From positions 1-25,990 of the forward strand of contig CAKQBK010000035.1 of assembly GCA_934216155.1 (NCBI GenBank): a DNA stretch of 25,990 nt, read 5' to 3'. The translations under genes and the position numbers were made by a program. Positions 17,176 to 24,494 of the stretch are shown piece by piece; positions within the stretch are counted from its first letter, which is position 1, and each line of letters starts with the position of its first letter. Source of the stretch: an uncultured Dialister sp. GTDB taxonomy: Bacteria; Bacillota; Negativicutes; Veillonellales; Dialisteraceae. Below the pieces are notes generated by a model. That model saw only the letters and a list, made by a program, of their open reading frames with translations, had not been told where the DNA came from and ran no database searches.

Positions 17176-17627
17176 CACAAATCCCCTCCCGCACCAAAGG
17201 TGACTGACTGAACGCCTTTCATGGCGCCAATGGCTTCTTTCATATATTGCAAATTCACTAATGATTCTTCTGTTTTCAATGTGATGGTGACAGCCACGGT
17301 TTTACTGGAAGCTGTGGTCCGATTGAAGGATAAAATCGTATTTTTATCTTTTCCAATGCGGCGCATCACTTTATTGAACATAGGAAAATCATCAGACATG
17401 ATGATAAACAGGACTACAATTCTATCTTTTTCCGCGTCAAAAGCAGGTGCTACATGATCTTTGTATTTATAATAAGCACTTCTGCTCATTTTTACTTTTT
17501 GTACTGCTTCGTTAATATTGCCACAAGTACCATCTTTCAACATTTCTTTCACTTTGATGGCTTTCTTGATGGCTTCCGGTAATATTTGCAAATCCACTAG
17601 GTAAAACTGGGATTCTTCTTTTCTCAT
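17175..17627 (-). CDS. ACT domain-containing protein, UPF0735/PheB type
   Basis: The 150-residue product has an N-terminal segment with a possible helix-turn-helix (INEAVQKVKMSRSAYYKYKDHV, about 38-59) and a C-terminal ACT domain (VVLFIIMSDDFPMFNKVMRRIG). This is the layout of the UPF0735 family (Bacillus PheB), often found before hom or thrB in Firmicutes and suspected of amino-acid-sensing regulation. GGAGGAG lies just upstream of the ATG at 17627. It is the first gene of the threonine operon, with promoter and hairpin E3 in front. Its exact function is not established. Confidence 0.9.
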   Translation of the reverse strand: MRKEESQFYLVDLQILPEAIKKAIKVKEMLKDGTCGNINEAVQKVKMSRSAYYKYKDHVAPAFDAEKDRIVVLFIIMSDDFPMFNKVMRRIGKDKNTILSFNRTTASSKTVAVTITLKTEESLVNLQYMKEAIGAMKGVQSVTFGAGGDL

Positions 17628-17680
17628 ACAGCCACTCCTCCGAAAAAATAATTCGTCATTGAAGGGACAAAAACTTTATA

Positions 17681-17757
17681 GGTGACTAGTGAATGGTGAC
17701 TGGTGACTAGGACGAATAGCAGTCTCCAGTCACTAGTCACCAGTCCACCAGTCACCA
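17681..17757. repeat. Family E heptamer dyad E3 in the threonine operon leader
   Basis: The left arm GGTGACTAGTGAATGGTGAC and onward (17681-17711) pairs with the right arm 17725-17757 (TCCAGTCACTAGTCACCAG and onward) across about 13 nt, giving some 30 nearly continuous pairs. It lies between the predicted promoter and the ACT gene. A TTTTT stretch follows on the minus strand about 10 nt later, too far for a standard terminator. Confidence 0.8.
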
Positions 17758-17833
17758 ATTACGACTAGTGTAAAAGGTTCTCACTTTTGTATTTCTATCA
17801 ACAATCATGTAAGTATATACATGTTGTATCACA

Positions 17834-17862
17834 AGTTTACCCTATAGGCTACTTTTTGACAA
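17834..17862 (-). promoter_or_regulatory. Candidate promoter for the ACT-hom-thrB operon
   Basis: On the minus strand, TTGTCA (17857-17862, 5/6 match) and TAAACT (17834-17839, 4/6 match) are separated by 17 nt. The resulting leader of about 200 nt would contain hairpin E3. Confidence 0.5.
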
Positions 17863-17903
17863 TGGGTGGAATCATAAATTTTTTATATAATGAGTAGCTA
17901 CTA

Positions 17904-18692
17904 TCATGTCATAAAGTGAAACAAAATAATTCCGCAAGCAATAGACACATTAAGAGATTCTACGGTGCCAGCCAAAGGAATGTACAGGTTCTGGTCAGCC
18001 AGTGCTAAGAGTTCTTGGCTGATGCCATTTCCTTCGTTGCCAAAGATAAAAATACCTTTATTCATGGTTCCAATTTCTTTATAGGGCCGTGCATTTTCCA
18101 AAGCGGTACCGTACAAAGGAAGGCCGGATTTCTTTTTCCATTCCGAGAGGAATGATACATCTATATTTTCGTAGACCGGAATGCGAAGGATGCTCCCCAT
18201 GGAACTTCGCACTGCTTTTTCAGCATACACGTCGGTGGAACCTTTGGTCAGAAGGATAGCCTCTACGCCAGCGGCTGCGGCGGTACGGAGGATGGTTCCC
18301 ATATTTCCTGGGTCCTGAACAGCGTCCAATACTACAAAAAAGCCGTCTTTCTTTTCTAAGAGGGCTTCTTTGTCATAGGTTTTCTTTTTCACCAGGAGAA
18401 TGATTCCCTGACCGTGTTCTGTGCCAGACAGCAGTTTCATCAAAGAGTCTACCGGAGAGAGAAAGAGCCAATGGAGTTTTTTTCCATCTTCCACCATGGC
18501 TTTGACTCTTTCGTGAGACAGCTGGTCTTTTTGAATCAGGCAAATACAATCTCTGATATCTTGATGAATGGCATCTTCGGCACTCCGCAGGCCTTCCATG
18601 AGAAACATCCCATAGCGGTCTCTGAATTTCTTCTGCTTCAGCTGCAAAGCACATTTGATCCATTTATTGTTACGACTGGTAATTTCTTCCAT
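17904..18692 (-). CDS. TrmH/SpoU-family RNA 2'-O-methyltransferase
   Basis: The 262-residue product is a SPOUT-fold enzyme transferring methyl from SAM to ribose 2'-OH of rRNA or tRNA. The N-terminal substrate-binding domain (ITSRNNKWIKCALQLKQKKFRDRYGMFLMEGLR) is followed by the knot motifs LDAVQDPGNMGTILRTAAAAG, IFIFGNEGNGIS and IPLAGTVESLNVSIACGIILF. I chose the ATG at 18692 (AGGA 7 nt upstream, family start). An in-frame extension to 18794 reads through family C repeat DNA and is spurious. Which RNA nucleotide it modifies cannot be told. It is followed by the threonine operon promoter region. Confidence 0.92.
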   Translation of the reverse strand: MEEITSRNNKWIKCALQLKQKKFRDRYGMFLMEGLRSAEDAIHQDIRDCICLIQKDQLSHERVKAMVEDGKKLHWLFLSPVDSLMKLLSGTEHGQGIILLVKKKTYDKEALLEKKDGFFVVLDAVQDPGNMGTILRTAAAAGVEAILLTKGSTDVYAEKAVRSSMGSILRIPVYENIDVSFLSEWKKKSGLPLYGTALENARPYKEIGTMNKGIFIFGNEGNGISQELLALADQNLYIPLAGTVESLNVSIACGIILFHFMT

Positions 18693-18767
18693 AGTTATAT
18701 CCTGTCTTGAAATAATGTAGAAAAATGAATGAGACTCATCAAGTGATATAGCACCGCAGGATATTAT

Positions 18768-19116
18768 AAGGTTATTATTCTGCTGACCGACCATGTGTCA
18801 ACGCGAAAGACACGGCTTTGCAAAAGGTTAAAAAGGGGGATAAATAGCTTATGCAACTAACATAATCAAATACCCCTGTGTAACCTTTATAACCTAGGGA
18901 AACACTGATTTAATCATGGTTTGAAATTATTCTTGAATTTTTATCTAAAGCGAGGAAAGAAAATCCGCGAATAGCGAGCTATTTAAGGATTTTCTTGACG
19001 ATGCTTTGGATAAAAATTCATATAATTTCAAATTCTTTGATTAAATCAGCGTTTCCCTAGACTCTGTCGGCCTAAAAACTATTGTCTGCTATCGAACAAG
19101 GCAGAACAATAACCTT
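18768..19116. repeat. Family C nonamer dyad, copy C3, interrupted by B2
   Basis: The left terminal motif AAGGTTATTATTCTGC (18768-18783) is matched by an inverted GCAGAACAATAACCTT at 19101-19116 (one mismatch). Inner left units AAAAGGTTA and AAAAGGGGGATAAA (18823-18846) face inverted TACCCCTGTG, TAACCTTTA, TAACCTA (18871-18896). The B2 hairpin starts immediately after the inner right arm, so it inserted into an older C element. Confidence 0.78.
18897..19057 (-). repeat. Family B 161-nt hairpin element, copy B2 (MITE-like)
   Basis: Its ends are GGGAAACACTGATTTAATCA (18897-18916) and the inverted GATTAAATCAGCGTTTCCC end (19039-19057). It differs from the reverse complement of B1 at nine positions by hand alignment. 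TA flanks both ends (ctaGGG and CCCtag), compatible with a short target duplication. It lies inside dyad C3. Confidence 0.87.
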
Positions 19117-19141
19117 CATAAGCTGTACATCGCCACCACTT

Positions 19142-19663
19142 CTAGTTTCTATCGTTTTTCAGATGTGTTTTCACAAATTCATCCAAATTACCGCCAGTGT
19201 ACAGAACGCCGCGGATGCCTGCTCGCTTGGCTGCTTCCACGTCTCTTTCTCCATCGCCAAAGAGGATGGCTCTATCTTTGGAAATGTGGTATTTTTCCAT
19301 GGCTTTGAGAATCATGCCTGGTTCTGGTTTCCGGCAGTGACACACAACATCGTATTTCTTAACGGGAGCACCTGGCAAATGAGGGCAGTAGAAAAATTCC
19401 GTGATGTGTCCCCCATAGGTCTGGAGTTCTTCATTGATTTCTTGGTGGAGCTTTTTCACGTCATCTTCGGTGTAGTAACCACGGGCAATACCACTTTGGT
19501 TGGTCACCACAAACAAAAGCCAGCCTTCTTTTGAAAGTCTGGCTATGGCTTCTCTAGCGCCTTCGATCCAATGAAAATGCTCTTTATCATGCACATATCC
19601 ATCGTCTCGGTTGAGCACCCCATCTCGGTCGAAAAAGACTGCTTTCACAGGAGTTTCGTTCAT
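19142..19663 (-). CDS. gmhB: D-glycero-manno-heptose 1,7-bisphosphate 7-phosphatase (HAD family)
   Basis: The product is about 173 residues from the ATG at 19663, which overlaps the gmhA stop as ATGA with GGAG 8 nt upstream; a GTG three codons earlier is an alternative. HAD motif I is [13 protein letters not shown], motif II VVTNQSG, motif III/IV KPEPGM and [15 protein letters not shown]. The zinc loop CPH...CHC (C-x-H and C-x-C) distinguishes GmhB. It removes the C7 phosphate during ADP-heptose synthesis for lipopolysaccharide inner core, which supports a diderm cell. The kinase/adenylyltransferase hldE is not in the window. Confidence 0.92.
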   Translation of the reverse strand: MNETPVKAVFFDRDGVLNRDDGYVHDKEHFHWIEGAREAIARLSKEGWLLFVVTNQSGIARGYYTEDDVKKLHQEINEELQTYGGHITEFFYCPHLPGAPVKKYDVVCHCRKPEPGMILKAMEKYHISKDRAILFGDGERDVEAAKRAGIRGVLYTGGNLDEFVKTHLKNDRN

Positions 19664-20232
19664 GCTTTCCACTCCATATCGTCAATGAGCTGGCAAATGA
19701 TATGAGCACAAAGCATGTGCATTTCCTGAATGCGGGCAGTCACATCGGAAGGAATCACCAAAGCGGTATCACACAGTGCCACCATGGAGCCTCCGGTTTT
19801 ACCTGTGGATCCGATGGTTTTCATTCCTTTCGCTTTGGCAGCTTTCAGTGCTTCATTCACATTGGCACTATTACCACTGGTGGAAATGCCCCAGAGGACG
19901 TCCCCTTCTTGCCCCAGTCCTTCTACTTGACGGGAAAAGATGCGGTCAAAAGCGTAGTCATTTCCTACGGCAGTCAGAATGGACGTATCGGTGGTGAGAG
20001 CAATGGATGGTAAGGAAATACGTTCATTGTGATATCTGCCTACCAATTCAGCCGCAATGTGCTGCGCATCGGCAGCACTGCCACCGTTCCCGCAAATCAA
20101 AATTTTATGGCCTGCTTGCAGCGCTTCATAGCAAACCGTTGCCATTTCGTAAATGACAGGAAATAAAGCTTTTGTCTTTTCCAATGCTTCTGCATGGTCG
20201 GCAAAGCAAGAGGAGATAGTTTCTTTATTCAT
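19660..20232 (-). CDS. gmhA: Sedoheptulose 7-phosphate isomerase (SIS domain)
   Basis: The 190-residue product starts at the ATG at 20232, preceded by AAGGA; a TTG further upstream lies within nrdR and is less likely. [24 protein letters not shown] is the GmhA signature, with [15 protein letters not shown], a SIS loop [11 protein letters not shown] and [25 protein letters not shown]. It converts sedoheptulose 7-phosphate to D-glycero-D-manno-heptose 7-phosphate, the first step to ADP-heptose. It overlaps nrdR by 8 nt and gmhB by 4 nt, so the three genes form one coupled unit. Confidence 0.94.
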   Translation of the reverse strand: MNKETISSCFADHAEALEKTKALFPVIYEMATVCYEALQAGHKILICGNGGSAADAQHIAAELVGRYHNERISLPSIALTTDTSILTAVGNDYAFDRIFSRQVEGLGQEGDVLWGISTSGNSANVNEALKAAKAKGMKTIGSTGKTGGSMVALCDTALVIPSDVTARIQEMHMLCAHIICQLIDDMEWKA

Positions 20233-20713
20233 TATGATTTCCTTTATGTTCAATCGATTTGGAATGGCCCATCAATGTTTTCAGTTCATTCATGAAGCTT
20301 CCAATATCTTTAAATTCTCGATAGACCGAGGCAAAGCGCACGTAGGCCACCTGGTCCAATTGACGAAGTTCGTCCATCACCAGATTGCCAATCCGTTCGC
20401 TGGATACTTCCTGTTTCAAATCGTTGCGAAGGGTCCGTTCGATGTGATTCACAATATCTTCAATTTGAGAGGTGGTGATATTTCTTTTTTCACAGGCTCT
20501 CACCAATCCGCTACGCAGTTTATTCCGGTCAAACATTTCTCGGGTTCCATTTTTCTTGATCACCCGAAGTGGTGTGGTTTCTACCGTTTCATAGGTGGTA
20601 AAACGGCGTCCACAGGAGAGACACTGCCGGCGACGGCGAATCGAAGCGCCATCATCGGTATCTCTGGAGTCAGTCACCTTCGTATCTGTGCTACTGCAAA
20701 ATGGACATTTCAT
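20225..20713 (-). CDS. nrdR: Transcriptional repressor NrdR
   Basis: The 162-residue product starts at the ATG at 20713 (MKCPFC), with GGGAG about 8 nt upstream; the open frame extends 12 codons further but lacks support. The N-terminal zinc ribbon C3-x2-C6 and CLSCGRRF, and the ATP-cone domain ([19 protein letters not shown]) and [15 protein letters not shown], are typical. NrdR senses dATP/ATP and represses ribonucleotide reductase genes. Its pairing with the heptose genes gmhAB is by position (overlap), not an obvious functional link. Confidence 0.97.
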   Translation of the reverse strand: MKCPFCSSTDTKVTDSRDTDDGASIRRRRQCLSCGRRFTTYETVETTPLRVIKKNGTREMFDRNKLRSGLVRACEKRNITTSQIEDIVNHIERTLRNDLKQEVSSERIGNLVMDELRQLDQVAYVRFASVYREFKDIGSFMNELKTLMGHSKSIEHKGNHNE

Positions 20714-20809
20714 AGGTTGGCTCCCTCTGGTTAGATTAATCAACTGCAAAAAATAAAAAGTGAAAAGTGAGTAGTGGTATTAGTCCCGTAACGGATTGTC
20801 ATACTACTT

Positions 20810-20869
20810 GCGAAGTATAAAGAGCTACCCATCTTCGCTACGCACCTAGCGATATAGTTCGCTTGCACA
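20810..20869. repeat. Repeat H2 (GCGAAGTAT ... CTAGCGATATAGTTCGC)
   Basis: It matches 8887-8924 plus 8955-8986 (H1), lacking the intervening segment there. It contains GCGAAG/CTTCGC complementarity. It lies next to family A copy A4, as H1 lies near A3. Confidence 0.65.
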
Positions 20870-20896
20870 CTTCTTGTATTCTCCCCTCGACTGAGC

Positions 20897-21085
20897 AATG
20901 CTGTTAAGTGAAGCGAAATATGCGATGATTTCTGCTGATGCAAAGGTTACTCAGGTTTCTCAGGATACTTAGGTTTCTCACGTTTCTCGAATGAGCTAAT
21001 GACGCTAGCATCTATTGGCACATTCGGAGAACCTGAGCAACCTGAGAACCTTTAGAAACTTGAGCAACCTGTCACCAACAGCGGA
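20897..21085 (+). repeat. Family A nonamer dyad, copy A4
   Basis: It is nearly collinear with the reverse complement of A2: AATGCTGTTAAG start, ATGCGATGATTTCTGCTGAT, then units GGTTACTCA, GGTTTCTCA, GGATACTTA, GGTTTCTCA, CGTTTCTCG (20944-20988), a centre with GCTAATGACGCTAGCAT, and a right arm of inverted units (about 21022-21072). A family E half-arm (21136-21154, CTACTAGTCACTAGTCACC) lies outside to the right. Confidence 0.82.
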
Positions 21086-21172
21086 GATAAAACGCTAATG
21101 CTACTACCGCTATAGACCTATTTCCTAATCCCTAGCTACTAGTCACTAGTCACCAAATATATTAAAAGGAAG

Positions 21173-21205
21173 AAAAAGCCACACTGCGAGTTGCGGTGTG
21201 GCTTT
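21173..21205 (-). terminator. Intrinsic terminator after ftsZ
   Basis: On the minus strand AAAGCCACAC pairs with GTGTGGCTTT (21196-21205 and 21175-21184) and runs into T's. It lies 11 nt past the ftsZ stop. Confidence 0.9.
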
Positions 21206-21216
21206 CCGGTTGTGAA

Positions 21217-22260
21217 TTATTTTCTGAGGAATTCAGGAACCGCAATACCTGTGGTTGGACGAACGGAGTTGCTGAATCGGCTGGTATTGGAAGTCTGGGT
21301 TGGTGTCTTTTTCTTGTCGCCAAAGCCAGTAGCAATAACAGTGATTTTTACAGTATCGTTGTCAAGAGACGGGTCTACAGAAGTACCCCAAATGATGTTG
21401 GCATCCGGATCGGCTGCTTCGGTGATGATCTGGGAAGCTTCATTGATTTCAAAGAGGCCCAGGTCTTCATTACCGGTGATGTTGATGATAATGCCTTTAG
21501 CGCCGTCAATGCTGCGTTCCAGCAGTGGGCTATTGATAGCCATGGTGGCAGCATCGCTGGCACGATTGTCGCCGCTGCCGATACCGATACCCATCAGAGC
21601 TTCACCCTGGTCGCTCATGATGGTACGTACGTCAGCAAAGTCCAGGTTGATGATACCAGGAACGGTAATCAAGTCGGAAATGCCCTGGATGCCCTGACGA
21701 AGTACGTCATCAGCGGTTTTGAAAGCATCTTTAATGGAAGTCTTTTTATCAATGATTCCCATCAGTTTATCATTCGGAACCACCAGAATGGCATCGACGC
21801 TGTTTTTCAAACGTTCAATCCCTTCAGCAGCATTTTTCGCTCTGACTTTACCTTCAAAGGAAAATGGTTTAGTGACAACCGCAATGGTGAGTGCACCCAA
21901 TTCTCTAGCACACTGCGCTGCTACTGGAGCAGCACCGGTACCTGTGCCGCCACCCATACCAGCGGTAACGAAAACCATGTCTGCACCGGTCAGTGCTTTG
22001 GTCAGGTCTTCTTTGGATTCTTCAGCGGCCTGTTCGCCCACTTCTGGTCTAGCGCCTGCGCCGAGACCTTTGGTCAGCTTTTCGCCAATCTGAATTCTAT
22101 GGTCTTCTTCTACTTTGGATTTATTCAGAACCTGGGTTTCTGTATTGACAGCAAAGAATTCTACTCCTTTGACTTCTGCATCAATCATGCGGTCAACTGC
22201 GTTATTTCCGCCGCCACCTACACCAATTACTTTAATATTTGCCATTTCGGACTGTTCCAT
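21217..22260 (-). CDS. ftsZ: Cell division protein FtsZ
   Basis: The 347-residue tubulin-like GTPase forms the cytokinetic ring. [13 protein letters not shown] is near residue 13, the tubulin signature [12 protein letters not shown] at 101-112, and the T7-loop [11 protein letters not shown] near 210. The short C-terminal tail ends in the conserved partner-binding peptide (AVPEFLRK). AAGGAGGAG lies just upstream of the ATG at 22260. It follows ftsQ after 151 nt with no ftsA between them. A terminator closes the transcript. Confidence 0.98.
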   Translation of the reverse strand: MEQSEMANIKVIGVGGGGNNAVDRMIDAEVKGVEFFAVNTETQVLNKSKVEEDHRIQIGEKLTKGLGAGARPEVGEQAAEESKEDLTKALTGADMVFVTAGMGGGTGTGAAPVAAQCARELGALTIAVVTKPFSFEGKVRAKNAAEGIERLKNSVDAILVVPNDKLMGIIDKKTSIKDAFKTADDVLRQGIQGISDLITVPGIINLDFADVRTIMSDQGEALMGIGIGSGDNRASDAATMAINSPLLERSIDGAKGIIINITGNEDLGLFEINEASQIITEAADPDANIIWGTSVDPSLDNDTVKITVIATGFGDKKKTPTQTSNTSRFSNSVRPTTGIAVPEFLRK

Positions 22261-22411
22261 GTTTTGCTCCTCCTTTAGGGCCTATTGTCATGTATTTGTT
22301 GACTCAGGATATGCATCCCTGTTTCTATGTATCATATTTTACATTGTACAATACTTTCGGCAACTTCGCTACAGTTTCCGTGAGACAATTTGATAAAAAA
22401 TGCAAAAATTT

Positions 22412-23281
22412 TTATTTTTTCAGCTTGATAAAGGGAGATGCCAGATTGGCATCCACATATTCTACAGAAAGGCCGCGGGCTTTCACATCTCCCACCATAT
22501 TTTCTGCCAGTTCTGCCTGTTTCGCCATGTCGCTGCCATTGCCAAGACGGACGGTCACCCCATCACGGGTGTACGCCCGGATGTTATCATCATTTCCTAA
22601 ATTCACTTCCGAAAAGGCTTTCCGTCCCTCTGGGGAAAGGTGATTCAAGAAATCCAGGGCTTTGGAAACATCTCCCTGGGACACCGTATCTCCCAGGAGC
22701 AGATTACCCAGTCGCTTTCCTGTAATCATCGGTACTTCTACTTTGCGAATGGCTTGCACCGAATCAATGACCATACCGTCTTTGTCAATGAAAGCGTAGC
22801 TCATTTCTCCACGAATCACAGCCAAAGGTACCCGATCTTCGATATGCACTTCCAGTTCAAAGGGGAAATGTCTCGTCACGGTTACATGGGCCACTCGGAT
22901 ATCATGGCTCAGTCGGTCTTCCAGTTCGCTGCCGCTGATTTGCAGCACATTCACCGGTTGGGAAATACGACCTTCAAAGAGTACATCTTCCAATGTCAAT
23001 GTGTCGGTCCCGGTGAGATGAATGTATCCCAAAGGAATAGGCAAAAAGAGAAGTGCCGCAACCAATAGAATCACCGTTCCTGCGGCACCTGCCACGTAGG
23101 CTTTGCCTCGATGGAATCCATGCTTTTTCTTCGGATGATGAATGACAGGTGTCTCTTCTACCGTGTCTTCCAGTGGTACCACAGGCTCTGGCTCGTGGTT
23201 GATTTTTTCCTGTTTTTCCTCAGGTAGCTTCCCCGCATGCTGCTCTCGTCGAAATTCGTTGAAGCTTTTAAAATTATCCAT
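22412..23281 (-). CDS. ftsQ: Cell division protein FtsQ/DivIB
   Basis: The 289-residue bitopic membrane protein has a charged cytoplasmic N-terminus (about 1-60), one membrane helix (AYVAGAAGTVILLVAALLFLPI, about 62-83), then a POTRA-like segment (YIHLTGTDTLTLEDVL) and the extracytoplasmic beta domain (DRVPLAVIRGEMSYAFIDKDGMVID). FtsQ/DivIB links FtsB/L and septal wall enzymes. The POTRA start and position between ddl and ftsZ support the call. AGGA lies 9 nt before the ATG at 23281. A family C dyad separates it from ddl. Confidence 0.9.
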   Translation of the reverse strand: MDNFKSFNEFRREQHAGKLPEEKQEKINHEPEPVVPLEDTVEETPVIHHPKKKHGFHRGKAYVAGAAGTVILLVAALLFLPIPLGYIHLTGTDTLTLEDVLFEGRISQPVNVLQISGSELEDRLSHDIRVAHVTVTRHFPFELEVHIEDRVPLAVIRGEMSYAFIDKDGMVIDSVQAIRKVEVPMITGKRLGNLLLGDTVSQGDVSKALDFLNHLSPEGRKAFSEVNLGNDDNIRAYTRDGVTVRLGNGSDMAKQAELAENMVGDVKARGLSVEYVDANLASPFIKLKK

Positions 23282-23328
23282 ATATTATGATCCTGTAAAA
23301 CTTGTAAAAGCAATGATGCTAAAGAATA

Positions 23329-23513
23329 AAGGTTATTATTCTGCCATGTTCCCTGTCAAGCATAATAGCATATACCGCTACAATCCAGGTTATAAAGGTT
23401 ATATAGGGTTATGTGACATCGTTAGTTTCATAACCTTTTATAACCCTTTTAACCTTTTGATAAGCCCTATCTTCTCATAGTGAAACATAGCAAATCAGTA
23501 GAATAATAACCTT
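23329..23513. repeat. Family C nonamer dyad, copy C4 (best-preserved family C copy)
   Basis: Terminal motifs AAGGTTATTATTCTGC (23329-23344) and GTAGAATAATAACCTT (23498-23513) bound the element. Inner left units GGTTATAAA, GGTTATATA, GGGTTATGT (23389-23415) face right inverted units (23429-23460: CATAACCTTTTATAACCC, TTTTAACCTTTT) across about 14 nt. It lies between ddl and ftsQ. Confidence 0.83.
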
Positions 23514-23558
23514 ATATCTTCTACGCTACCACCGCTCATTATCTCTTCTAACCGCTAT

Positions 23559-24494
23559 TTACACCTTATTCAATCCTGCTTCCAGGAGTATTTTTTCGCA
23601 AAGGGTCGGGAAGTCCATGCCTGCGGCGGCAGCGGCTTTAGGAACTAGGCTGGTGGCGGTCATGCCAGGAATGGAGTTTGCTTCCAGGATGAATGGTTTT
23701 CCTTCTGCATCGGTTTTGAAATCGAAGCGAACCACGCCGGCACATTCTGCCATGCGGTACCCAGCTTCTGCCAATTCGCTCATTTCTTTGGTCAGTTCTT
23801 CGGAAATAGGTGCCGGCACAATGTAGTCAGTGGCCCCTTTGGTATATTTCGAATGATAATCATACTGTCCGGAATGGGGGCAAATCTGAATCACTGGCAG
23901 GGCTTTCCCATCCAAAACGGACACGGTAAATTCATCGCCAGCCAAGTAGGCTTCGGCCAGCATACGAGGTTCCACGTGGAACACCCGATCAATGGCACCT
24001 TCCAGGTCTTCTTCTTTTCTGACAATTTCAATCCCAATGGTAGATCCTTCGCAAGCAGGCTTCAACACAACTGGAAATTTGAAATGGGACAGAATGTCTG
24101 CTTTCACTGCTTCTTTTCCATCTTTCAGATAGTACGGTTTGGAATCCGCCATAGGAAGATGGGCCTGTTTGAAGAAATGACTGGTCATAATCTTGTCCAT
24201 GGTGATGGCACTGGATGTGACGCCAGAACCGGTGTAAGGAATTTCTGCCAGTTCCAGTACGCTCTGCACGGTCCCATCTTCCCCATATTTCCCATGAAGG
24301 GCGATGAAAACTGCATCGGCCCCTAAAGTTTTCAAATTTTCTACCACATGATGTGGGTCGTATTCCATTGGTGTGACGGAGTACCCGATAGAAGACAAGG
24401 CTTCTGCGATGGCACTGCCTGTATTTCTAGAAACTTCTGCTTCTGTAGAAGGGCCACCCATGAGTACTACGATTTTACTCTCTTTTGTAATCAC
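23559..24494 (-). CDS. ddl: D-alanine--D-alanine ligase
   Basis: The 311-residue ATP-grasp enzyme joins two D-alanines for the peptidoglycan precursor. VVLMGGPSTEAEVS is near the N-terminus, ALHGKYGEDGTVQSVLELAEIPYTGSGVTSSAITMDK near 83, KPACEGSTIGIEIV near 151, and the metal site FILEANSIPGMTATSLVPKAAAAAG near 268. The ATG at 24494 overlaps the murC stop by 4 nt (ATGA). In this gene order murB is not present between murC and ddl. Confidence 0.97.
   Translation of the reverse strand: MITKESKIVVLMGGPSTEAEVSRNTGSAIAEALSSIGYSVTPMEYDPHHVVENLKTLGADAVFIALHGKYGEDGTVQSVLELAEIPYTGSGVTSSAITMDKIMTSHFFKQAHLPMADSKPYYLKDGKEAVKADILSHFKFPVVLKPACEGSTIGIEIVRKEEDLEGAIDRVFHVEPRMLAEAYLAGDEFTVSVLDGKALPVIQICPHSGQYDYHSKYTKGATDYIVPAPISEELTKEMSELAEAGYRMAECAGVVRFDFKTDAEGKPFILEANSIPGMTATSLVPKAAAAAGMDFPTLCEKILLEAGLNKV

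Noticed and set aside
17681..17757. Family E dyads as ordinary intrinsic terminators
   Set aside because: The stems are AT/GC mixed and not followed at once by a T-run, and three of them lie upstream of genes behind candidate promoters, while separate classical terminators exist at 5503, 14795 and 21173.
18693..18794. N-terminal extension of the RNA methyltransferase
   Set aside because: The extra 34 codons read through family C repeat DNA, and the ATG at 18692 has a ribosome-binding site and the family start.
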